DNA from: JBKQVT01 sp963727245
GTDB taxonomy: Bacteria > Planctomycetota > Planctomycetia > Pirellulales > Thermoguttaceae
Length of the DNA stretch: 64,000 nucleotides
Direction of reading: 5' to 3'
Assembly: GCA_963727245.1 (NCBI GenBank)
Contig: CAVSFO010000005.1
Span: 62,001 to 126,000, forward strand
The notes under the pieces were generated by a model. The model saw nothing but the letters and a program-made list of their open reading frames with translations, did not search any database and was not told the origin of the DNA. The position numbers were made by a program, and so were the translations under genes. Positions 55,069 through 64,000 of the stretch are shown one piece after another (positions within the stretch are counted from its first letter, which is position 1; each line of letters opens with the position of its first letter).

Positions 55069-56058
55069 ATGCGGGGGAATGGAACACCAGTCGAGGTTTA
55101 CCGAACAAAGTTCGGCAAGGCAGTTCTGACCAAAGCCGAGGACTACCTGCCGTCGGTTCCGGAGAACTCGATAGACTTGGTGGTCACCTCGCCCCCGTTC
55201 GCCCTCTTGCGCCAGAAGGCATACGGAAACCCGGATCAGGCCGATTACGTCGATTGGCTTGTCTCGTTTGGTCCGCTGGCGCGGCGAGTGCTCAAGGACA
55301 CTGGCAGCCTTGTACTGGACTTGGGCGGAGCGTATCAGCGCGGGGTTCCGTGCCGGTCATTGTACAACTACCGGGTTCTGCTGCGGTTGTGTGACGAATA
55401 TGGCTTCCATCTCGCCGAGGAGTTCTTCTGGCACAACCCGGCCAAGCTGCCTTCGCCTATCGAATGGGTGAACAAGCGCAAGATTCGCGCCAAGGATTCG
55501 GTCAACACGATCTGGTGGCTCGCCAAGTCCGAGAACCCAAAGGCCAACGTTAGCAACGTGTTGGCGCCCTATAGTGCGCGCATGAAGCAATTGATGAAAG
55601 ACCCGGAAGCGTTCTATCGGCCAAAGGACCGGCCGTCTGGACACGACATAAGCGCGAAGTTCGGCAAAGACAATGGCGGGGCCATCCCCTCGAATCTGTT
55701 GCAGTACCCCAATACAGAGAGCAACTCCGCCCATATCCGGCTCTGCAAGACGCACAACGTCGAACCGCACCCCGCCCGGTTCCCGCGCTCGTTGCCGGAG
55801 TTTTTCATCAAGTTCTTGACCGATCCCGGTGATACCGTCATGGACATCTTCGCTGGGTCGAACACGACCGGTGAGGCGGCTGAGCTGCTTGGCCGATCCT
55901 GGATTGCTCTGGAGTGCGACCTAGAATACATCATCGGATCGGCCTTCCGGTTCATGGCTGCATGGCCGGAAGAAGAGGTTGCGGCCTTTGTCGGCAGAGC
56001 CCGCGGTGCGTTGGACGAACCGATATCAGTGCTGCAGTTACAGCAGTCAATCTTCTGA
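55069..56058 (+). CDS. DNA methyltransferase, beta-class N4-cytosine type
   Basis: A 329-residue protein. The catalytic motif IV is TSPPF at about residues 40-44, near the N-terminus, and the SAM-binding motif I is DIFAGSNTTGEAAELLGRSW near the C-terminus: the permuted beta order. SPPF rather than DPPY points to N4-methylcytosine, as in M.PvuII, with adenine as a weaker alternative. It protects host DNA from the nuclease encoded divergently. AGGGGAG lies eight bases before the ATG at 55069. An ATG at 55045 is a second choice. GC content is lower than in flanking genes, a sign of transfer. Confidence 0.88.
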   Translation: MRGNGTPVEVYRTKFGKAVLTKAEDYLPSVPENSIDLVVTSPPFALLRQKAYGNPDQADYVDWLVSFGPLARRVLKDTGSLVLDLGGAYQRGVPCRSLYNYRVLLRLCDEYGFHLAEEFFWHNPAKLPSPIEWVNKRKIRAKDSVNTIWWLAKSENPKANVSNVLAPYSARMKQLMKDPEAFYRPKDRPSGHDISAKFGKDNGGAIPSNLLQYPNTESNSAHIRLCKTHNVEPHPARFPRSLPEFFIKFLTDPGDTVMDIFAGSNTTGEAAELLGRSWIALECDLEYIIGSAFRFMAAWPEEEVAAFVGRARGALDEPISVLQLQQSIF

Positions 56059-56264
56059 ACTGACTACTGCGACATCCCTGCGCCCTCACACCACCGAAGC
56101 GGCGATTTGTCAGGAGATAATGCCCACCCCGGCACAGTTCTGGCGGCCGGCCCCGGGCTGGCCATCTCCCCTTCCTTTCGCTTTATCCGGCGGCTCACGC
56201 CCCCCGCTCGCTTTCCCTCCGCCCTATCCGCCGGCTCGCTGCCCTCCGCCTTCCGCCTTTCTTC

Positions 56265-57431
56265 CTACCCGCCCCAGGCGCCGCCTTCCTTCTGGCGATT
56301 GCGGCGCTCTTCCAGCAGACGGCGCTTCAACGCCTTGCGATCGGCTTTGCTCAATTTCTCTTGGGCCGGCGGGGCGGCTGAAGGTGCAGCCGCGGGCGCG
56401 GCGGCCGGCACAACGGCCGAGGCACGCCGCAAGACCGGCTGCGGCGAACCGTGGGGGGAATCGACGGCAACCCAGGCATCGTCCGCCGCGGTGGAACGTT
56501 TTGCTGTTCGCTCATTGTCGCCCGTGGCGGCAGACTTCCGCCGCCGCGGCGGCAACAGCCCCCGGGCGTCCAAGAGGACATAGCGGGCCTGCAGCCCCAT
56601 CGCCAGCAGCAACAGCAGATGGCCGGCCATCGCCGCCCCTTGCTGGATCATGATCCGGCGGGCCGGCGGTTCCACCGAGCCCCATCCCAGTTGCATGACG
56701 GCGAACACGACGTAGGCACTTCCCGCCAACACCAGCGCGGACATGGAAAGCCGGCATGGCCACATGTCGATCAACAGCCTTGCCCCAATCGACCCCAGCA
56801 GCAACGCGTAAGCGATCAGCCACCAGATCGAGCCGTCGCCCAGCAGCGGAGTGCCGGTCACCAGGGTCATCAGGTCCCGAAAGCCCTCGTGCAGGCTGGC
56901 GGCCGCGTCCGTGGCCATGAGGAACCAGCACAGGGCGGCCCAGAGCCAGACGCGGTAGTAGCCGCGATAGTCATCCATGCGGTGGCGGCGGACCGAATAG
57001 ACGAGCACGGCGAGCACGCTGGCGGCCAGCAGCGCCAACGACGAGAACCACTCGGCCAGGCTTCCCTTGCCGGCGAGGTCCAAGGCGGCGATCCGCGTCC
57101 CGGCGGCCCGCTGGCCCAAGGCCGCGGTCAGCCGGGGCATCCAGACGTAGAGGGCCTCGATGCCGGCGATGAGGACCAGGCCGGCCACCAGGCACAGGGC
57201 CCAGCCGAGCAGCCGCCGCGGCAGAAAATCCAGGATCGCGGGCTGCTGGTCGAGGAACAGGGCGTCGCCGTAACGTTCCGTCTTATGGACCGGGGCGGGA
57301 ACGACGCGACTGGCCGGCGAGGCGATCGGCGCGGCGGCGCCGCCCGCTGGCGAGCGATTCTCGGTCAGGAGCCGGCGTCGGCGGTCGTCGTGTGGCCCGC
57401 TGCGGCCAAATTGGGTAAGGGAGAACGACAC
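56265..57431 (-). CDS. planctomycete-type multi-pass membrane protein, unknown function
   Basis: A 388-residue protein. Residues 1-65 are a polar leader, then about eight membrane helices (RRLLGWALCLVAGLVLIAG; WFSSLALLAASVLAVLVY; VWLWAALCWFLMATDAAASL; IWWLIAYALLLGSIGARLLI; LVLAGSAYVVFAVMQLG; GHLLLLLAMGLQARYVLL). The last 100 residues are cytosolic, Ala/Pro-rich, then strongly basic and helical (LSKADRKALKRRLLEERRNR). No family with a known function is recognised. The gene lies divergent from the HD-GYP gene, with 316 bp between them. Confidence 0.75.
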   Translation of the reverse strand: MSFSLTQFGRSGPHDDRRRRLLTENRSPAGGAAAPIASPASRVVPAPVHKTERYGDALFLDQQPAILDFLPRRLLGWALCLVAGLVLIAGIEALYVWMPRLTAALGQRAAGTRIAALDLAGKGSLAEWFSSLALLAASVLAVLVYSVRRHRMDDYRGYYRVWLWAALCWFLMATDAAASLHEGFRDLMTLVTGTPLLGDGSIWWLIAYALLLGSIGARLLIDMWPCRLSMSALVLAGSAYVVFAVMQLGWGSVEPPARRIMIQQGAAMAGHLLLLLAMGLQARYVLLDARGLLPPRRRKSAATGDNERTAKRSTAADDAWVAVDSPHGSPQPVLRRASAVVPAAAPAAAPSAAPPAQEKLSKADRKALKRRLLEERRNRQKEGGAWGG

Positions 57432-57578
57432 GGCTGGATTTTCCTAGGCGGACTGTCACTAGCAGCTTCGGCATTTTGCCGTGGGGCAGTGCACCCGGGC
57501 GCGTGGGAATCTTGGACAGGGGCGACGAGGGCGGTTTTCGAGCATGCGCCCCCCCCGCTGGTGATATGGCAACGATAT

Positions 57579-57655
57579 CCGGGGGCTCACGCCCCCGGCT
57601 CATTGCCCGCGATGCGCCGCGCCGCAGCCCCCCCGTTGCAAACGGGGGGCTTTTT
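57579..57655. repeat. two dispersed palindromes, one terminator-like
   Basis: The segment 57579-57598 is the GGGGGCTCACGCCCCC palindrome also seen at 7318-7337. The segment 57627-57655 is a CCCCCCGTTGCAAACGGGGG hairpin followed by a T run, so on the plus strand it looks like an intrinsic terminator although no plus-strand gene precedes it. No gene lies in the 316-bp region. Confidence 0.8.
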
Positions 57656-57747
57656 CTTCGGGGGTACAGGCTTTTAGCAAGTTGCGCAAAGGGGGGCCAT
57701 GTTTTGACGCAAGTTATGGCGTGACCTAGGTTTGATAACCGGAGTGA

Positions 57748-60030
<2,283 letters not shown>

Positions 60031-60285
60031 CCGGAACCGCCTCCTCTGGCGCGTCCGTTGCCCCTGACGGGGAATTTCTGGGCCGCGTACTTTCTCGCCC
60101 TTGCCTCGGCTGGACGCGGCGCTAGAATAATGTCAGGAGTGGCTGTCAAAAAGTCCGCGGCGGTTGCCCGCTGCTCCAAAGGGGGCAAGCGCTCTGGGCG
60201 GACGAGGCCGTGCGGCCGGATCCTTCGGGCTAACGATCCTTGCAGTCACTCCCCTAAAACAACGACCATTTCGCGGAGGGAGACG

Positions 60286-60921
60286 ATGATCTATAAGCTA
60301 CCCGATCTGCCCTATTCCTACGACGCCTTGGAGCCGCATTTCGACGCCCGCACGATGGAGATTCACTACACGAGGCATCACGCCGGCTACGTGGCGAATC
60401 TGAACAAGGCCATCGAGGGGCTCGACCTGGGCGAACCGACCATCGAGGAACTGCTGTCCGACATTCACACCCTGCCGGACGAGGTGCAGACGCCCGTGCG
60501 AAATCATGGCGGCGGGCACGTCAATCACTCGATGTTCTGGACCATTCTCTCGGCCGCGGGCGGCGGCCAACCGCGCGGCGAGCTGGCCACCGGGATCGAC
60601 GGTCATTTTGGCGGTTTCGACCGCTTCCGCGAGGAATTCAGCCGCGTGGCGATGGGCCGCTTCGGCAGCGGTTGGGCCTGGTTGTGCCTGAACCCCGACG
60701 GCAGATTGGTCTTGGAGAGCACACCCAATCAGGACAGCCCCTTCATGTACGGCCATCACCCCGTGCTGGGACTCGATCTGTGGGAACATGCGTATTACCT
60801 GAAATTTCAGAATCGCCGGGCCGACTACATCAAGGCATTTTTCGAGCTTGTCGATTGGAATGCCGTCAACCGGCGGTACTTGGACGCCATACGACAAAAG
60901 CAGACCGTTCCCAGCGCGTGA
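60286..60921 (+). CDS. Fe/Mn superoxide dismutase
   Basis: A 211-residue protein with the family metal ligands: His in MEIHYTRHHAGYV, His in NHGGGHVNHSMFW, and the Asp-x-x-x-His of GLDLWEHAYYLKFQNRRADY. The GRFGSGWAWL motif is also present. It converts superoxide to peroxide and oxygen. GCGGAGGGAG lies just before the ATG. The metal cannot be fixed from sequence, although GGGHVNHSMFW suits Mn as well as Fe. A strong terminator follows about 120 bases after the stop. No signal peptide is present, so it acts in the cytoplasm. Confidence 0.95.
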   Translation: MIYKLPDLPYSYDALEPHFDARTMEIHYTRHHAGYVANLNKAIEGLDLGEPTIEELLSDIHTLPDEVQTPVRNHGGGHVNHSMFWTILSAAGGGQPRGELATGIDGHFGGFDRFREEFSRVAMGRFGSGWAWLCLNPDGRLVLESTPNQDSPFMYGHHPVLGLDLWEHAYYLKFQNRRADYIKAFFELVDWNAVNRRYLDAIRQKQTVPSA

Positions 60922-61043
60922 GGACGCTTGGGGCGGCCTGATGGTCCGCACCGGAGGCGGAGCAGAGAAGAGGCCAAGCGGAGCGGACAGGAAGAGGATT
61001 CTCCTAACGCGGGTGACGCAGCAGGCTAGGACTGCCCTGCTGC

Positions 61044-61078
61044 CAAGGGCGGTGGTCGTCCCACCGCCCTTGTTTTTT
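61044..61078 (+). terminator. intrinsic terminator after superoxide dismutase
   Basis: A perfect 12-bp stem (CAAGGGCGGTGG with CCACCGCCCTTG), a five-base loop and six T residues. It is about 120 bases after the superoxide dismutase stop codon. Confidence 0.9.
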
Positions 61079-61165
61079 GCGTAGGCACCTCTTCCCCTGC
61101 TGCTTCCCATTCTACCGAGATTCGCTCATTTACGCAGTCGCAATGTGAACTTCACTATTTTGCCA

Positions 61166-61193
61166 TTGACCCGGCCGGGGCGCAGTCTATAAT
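61166..61193 (+). promoter_or_regulatory. sigma70-like promoter before the lipoprotein gene
   Basis: TTGACC at 61166-61171 and a perfect TATAAT at 61188-61193, 16 bases apart, the best promoter seen in the window. It lies about 235 bases before the lipoprotein start, so the leader is long. A second TATAAT at 61265-61270 has no clear partner. Confidence 0.6.
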
Positions 61194-61428
61194 CCGCCAA
61201 CTTTATTGGTCAATGCGCGACCGGCTGGCAAGGTTTTCGCAAAAGGTAGATTCTGCAAAAAACATATAATCAAACCTGCCTCTTCGTTCGATCTTTAGAA
61301 CAGCGCTGATCCTGTCTCGATAGAGCCAAATCCTCAAGGAAGAGGGCCCCGGGGGGGGGCAAAGGGAATTGACACGGAGGTCGTGGGTCCGTAGGACCCC
61401 TTCTCGTTCTTGTCCAAAGGACATTGCC

Positions 61429-62934
61429 ATGCGAACGTCTCTTGCGCGGTACTTGATTGCTGTGTCGATTGTCGTCGGGCTGGCAGGCTGCCAAACCCCC
61501 GGGACGTCAAATCCCGCTACCGCCACGACGCAAACACCCCCGCTGCCGTCGACGCAGACCAGTGCGGGTCCGCCAGTGGGCACCGGCTATAACAGCACCG
61601 CGCCGAGTTATGCCGCAGCCGGCTCGCCCACCTATGGCACCGGCACTGCCGCCTACCCGTATACGAGTACCCCGTCCTACGCGGCCCCCGGCTATGCGAC
61701 GCAGACCTATACGCCTCCGAGCTACACCCAAGCGAACAATTACAGCTATCCTCCGGCGAGCACCACGACGCCTGCCTACGCTTATCCGCCGACCACGGCA
61801 AGCACCTATCCCAATACGACAACGCCGGCATATCCCTACACGTCGCCGTCCAACTCGTACAGCCAGGCGCCGGCGACGCCGTATTCGTCGGCCCCTCCGT
61901 CGGCCGCCCCTACGTATCCGACAGTGCAACAAGGAACCAACGTCTACGGCAGCAGCCCGGGAGGCGCGCCCCTGGTGGCTTCGCGACCGTCGTACGATTC
62001 CAGCACGTCGCCGTATAGCTCGACCGCTCCCACCACGCCGTCGTATGGCTCGGGCACGTCACCATACAGCTCGACCGCTCCGACCACGCCGTCGTATGGC
62101 ACCGGCACGTCACCATACAGCTCGACCGCTCCGACCACGCCGTCGTATGGCACCGGCACGTCGCCATACAGCTCGACCGCTCCGACCACGCCGTCGTATG
62201 GCACCGGCACGTCGCCATACAGCTCGACCGCTCCGACCACGCCGTCGTATGGCACCGGCACGTCGCCGTATAACTCGAACTTTCCGGCCACCACGCCAGC
62301 AGGCGGTTACAGCCCGGCGGGTGCATCGGCGACCGGCACCTACGGCAATGGCGCCAGCACTGGCTCCGGCGCCAACAGCAGCACGCCGGCAGCGTCACCG
62401 TACGGTGCGCCGGCAGCGACGCCATCCTACGGCAGCGGAACCTCCGCGTCGCCCTATGGCGCGCCGGCAGCGGCGCCGTCCTATGGCGCCGGGACAGCCA
62501 CACCGTCCTACGGCAGTGGCGCACCGTCAACGACGTTGGGAAGCGGTGCTTCGTATCCTGGCGGCACGCCGGGCAGTGCGGCCGCAGCCGGCGGCACGCT
62601 GCCGTCCGCTACGGGCAATGGCGCCGGCGGGGCCAGTCCTGCCACCGACGGGACCGGCTACACGCCCGGCTCCAGCGGCTATTCGCCCGGCAAGACCGGC
62701 TATGCGCCGGGCAGCACCGGCTATACGCCTCCTGGGACCAGCGCGTATCAATCGCCCACCGCCCCCTACGCTTCGCCCGCCGGTTCGTATAACCCGCCGA
62801 CCGGCTCGTCGTACGCGGCGCCGGCCAGTTACACGACGCCGGCCGCCGACTCGGCTGACCAGTCGTACCGGCCCGGAAGCACGGCGAATGCTGGCAACTA
62901 TGTACCGTCGGCGACCAGCCCCGCCGCCCCGTAA
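61429..62934 (+). CDS. repeat-rich Pro/Ser/Thr/Tyr lipoprotein
   Basis: A 501-residue protein; AAAGGA lies seven bases before the ATG. The signal peptide ends in the lipobox LAGC, so Cys20 or its neighbour is lipidated. The mature part is entirely low complexity: Pro, Ser, Thr, Tyr, Gly and Ala. Five exact-length 17-residue repeats of SSTAPTTPSYGTGTSPY occur, then related GYAPGST type units. It has no other Cys. It probably forms an extended, disordered or elastic surface layer anchored in a membrane. Function is unknown. The frame is open on several strands only because of its composition. Confidence 0.8.
   Translation: MRTSLARYLIAVSIVVGLAGCQTPGTSNPATATTQTPPLPSTQTSAGPPVGTGYNSTAPSYAAAGSPTYGTGTAAYPYTSTPSYAAPGYATQTYTPPSYTQANNYSYPPASTTTPAYAYPPTTASTYPNTTTPAYPYTSPSNSYSQAPATPYSSAPPSAAPTYPTVQQGTNVYGSSPGGAPLVASRPSYDSSTSPYSSTAPTTPSYGSGTSPYSSTAPTTPSYGTGTSPYSSTAPTTPSYGTGTSPYSSTAPTTPSYGTGTSPYSSTAPTTPSYGTGTSPYNSNFPATTPAGGYSPAGASATGTYGNGASTGSGANSSTPAASPYGAPAATPSYGSGTSASPYGAPAAAPSYGAGTATPSYGSGAPSTTLGSGASYPGGTPGSAAAAGGTLPSATGNGAGGASPATDGTGYTPGSSGYSPGKTGYAPGSTGYTPPGTSAYQSPTAPYASPAGSYNPPTGSSYAAPASYTTPAADSADQSYRPGSTANAGNYVPSATSPAAP
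62017..62271 (+). repeat. five 51-bp tandem repeats in the lipoprotein gene
   Basis: Five copies of a 51-bp unit, each encoding SSTAPTTPSYG(T/S)GTSPY. The copies differ by only a few bases, so they arose recently and could vary in number between strains by slippage or recombination. Confidence 0.9.
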
Positions 62935-63070
62935 CGCAAGAGTGGAGCCTTCTTCCGACGGCCGCGAACAGCGAACTCCCCCCGGGCTCCCCCCCAGTCC
63001 CCGGTCCCCGGCGTTTTTGGTATGATAGGGACGGGCATGTCTTCTTGCCGCTCGATTGGGGAGAGATCAC

Positions 63071-64000
63071 TTGCTGTTGGGGCCTGTTTTCAGTCGTGAG
63101 GTGGCCGTAGTCCCTCGGCGGCCGAGGCTCTACGTGGGCCGGGCGGCCTACGTGTCGGCGCTGTTGCTGTTGATGTGCACCGCCTGGCTGGTGTTGACCG
63201 GGACGCAGTTGGTCCGCGATCCGGGCGACCTGGCCCGCTTCGGCGCGGTGCTGTTTCAGTTCCTGGCTCTGCTCCAGGCGGCCGTGGCAATCTTCTTTTC
63301 GGCGCTGTTGGCCGCCAGCGCCGTGGCGCAAGAGAAAGACCGGCGGACGTTGGTCTTGCTGCTGTTGACGCGGCTCTCCAACGGCGAGTTGGTCGTGGGG
63401 AAATTGGCGGCCAGCCTGCTGGGCGTGTTGGTCCTGCTGGCGGCCGCCTTGCCGCTGTTTATGATCTCCGCCCTGCTGGGCGGCGTCTCCTTTGGCCAGA
63501 TCGGCCGGGTGTTCCTGGTCACGCTGGCCTGCGTGCTGGCCTGCGGCAGCCTGGGCTCGACGTTGGCCCTGTGGCGCGAGAAGACCTTCCAGGCCCTGGC
63601 CATGACGGTGCTGGCCCTGGTGTTGTGGCTGGCGGGCGGAGAAATCGTGGCCGCCGGCATCTTGGGCGACCGCCTGGCCGGCATCTCCTGCACCGATTGG
63701 GCGGCCGCCGTCAGCCCGTGGCGCACCGTCCTCGAGGCCACCCATCCCTATCTGCAATCGCCGTCGGCCGCCGGCGCGATGGCCGCGCCGGTGCCCCTGT
63801 TTCTGCTGACGGCCCTGGCGATCACCTTGCTGCTCAACCTGCTGGCGATTGCGAGGGTTCGCCGCTGGAATGCCGCCGGCGAGGCTCCTCCGGCGGCGCA
63901 TCACGTCGAGGAGCTGCGGCGCGCGGAGAGCATCTGGGGGGTCGAGCATGACGTGGCCCGAGGGGCCGCCCCGGCGCCGAGCGCCGCGGCCGTTGCGCCG
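63071..64000 (+). CDS. ABC-2 type transporter permease, runs off the window
   Basis: An open frame from a TTG at 63071 (GGGGAGAG lies about five bases before) to the window end, over 310 residues without a stop. It begins LLLGPVFSREVAVVPRRPRL and has helices such as YVSALLLLMCTAWLVLTGTQ, VLFQFLALLQAAVAIFFSAL, LAASLLGVLVLLAAALPLFM and VFLVTLACVLACGSLGSTLA. The cytosolic loop AQEKDRRTLVLLLLTRLSNG is typical of ABC-2 permeases. It would pair with an ABC ATPase, presumably nearby outside the window. The ORF in another frame at 63175-63951 is its shadow. Confidence 0.8.
   Translation, partial: MLLGPVFSREVAVVPRRPRLYVGRAAYVSALLLLMCTAWLVLTGTQLVRDPGDLARFGAVLFQFLALLQAAVAIFFSALLAASAVAQEKDRRTLVLLLLTRLSNGELVVGKLAASLLGVLVLLAAALPLFMISALLGGVSFGQIGRVFLVTLACVLACGSLGSTLALWREKTFQALAMTVLALVLWLAGGEIVAAGILGDRLAGISCTDWAAAVSPWRTVLEATHPYLQSPSAAGAMAAPVPLFLLTALAITLLLNLLAIARVRRWNAAGEAPPAAHHVEELRRAESIWGVEHDVARGAAPAPSAAAVAP

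Noticed and set aside
62017..62271. CRISPR-like array
   Set aside because: The 51-bp units are contiguous and in frame, with no spacers between them and no cas genes in the window.
61457..63025. 522-codon Arg/Pro-rich frame overlapping the lipoprotein gene
   Set aside because: Produced by reading the low-complexity repeat gene in another frame; it lacks a signal peptide, whereas the lipoprotein frame has a lipobox and ribosome binding site.

Overview
The window is high-GC DNA with scattered short palindromic repeats. Its gene content points to a planctomycete, probably Pirellulales-like: SDAGL-type leucine-rich repeats behind membrane segments, a Ser/Thr kinase fused to a formylglycine-enzyme (SUMF1) domain, many FixJ-type two-component and GGDEF proteins, a TadE/TadG/Flp cluster, and Tyr/Pro/Ser-rich secreted proteins. 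This assignment is inference from content. No rRNA, tRNA, CRISPR array, transposase or phage gene was recognised.

Layout. 1-9.7 kb: small hypotheticals, a LolA-like secreted protein, an LRR membrane protein lying between two copies of the 3' end of pepF, pepF, an NRDE (TANGO2-like) protein and a degenerate GGDEF protein. 9.9-20.3 kb: housekeeping genes, namely rplM-rpsI, the proton-translocating transhydrogenase (pntA facing the pntAB-pntB pair), a family 4 uracil-DNA glycosylase, a WD40-like protein, metG, aroH and a small heat-shock protein. 20.6-24.2 kb: a compact fatty-acid operon (dehydratase, ketoreductase, ACP, second dehydratase, ketosynthase). 24.2-27 kb: an orphan coiled-coil protein and gltX.

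27-38 kb is regulatory and transport: a multi-PAS histidine kinase with its FixJ-type regulator, a tandem-GGDEF protein, a decayed sulfotransferase-like gene, then a TetR regulator followed by a MacA/MacB-type efflux pump. 38.4-43.3 kb holds the most unusual gene, a 1650-codon kinase-TIR-nSTAND-TM-HEAT-SUMF1 protein that now reads through nine apparent frameshifts. 43.6-45.5 kb is a small Cys-ended secreted peptide followed by a radical SAM/SPASM enzyme, a candidate peptide-modification pair. 45.6-51.4 kb is a tight-adherence-type region: an Flp pilin behind a second HK/RR pair on one strand, and two TadE-like pseudopilins plus a vWA-containing TadG on the other. 53.2-56.1 kb is a lower-GC type II restriction-modification module laid out like PvuII (controller and nuclease divergent from a beta-class methyltransferase), but with a HEAT-repeat nuclease. 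56-64 kb has a membrane protein, an HD-GYP/PAS/GGDEF protein, Fe/Mn superoxide dismutase, a repeat-rich lipoprotein and the start of an ABC-2 permease.

More than twenty apparent single-base frameshifts fall in the window, including in rplM, pntA and metG, where one base restores the conserved protein. This looks more like residual sequencing or assembly error than real decay. Each broken gene is therefore described as the protein it would encode, with the break stated.
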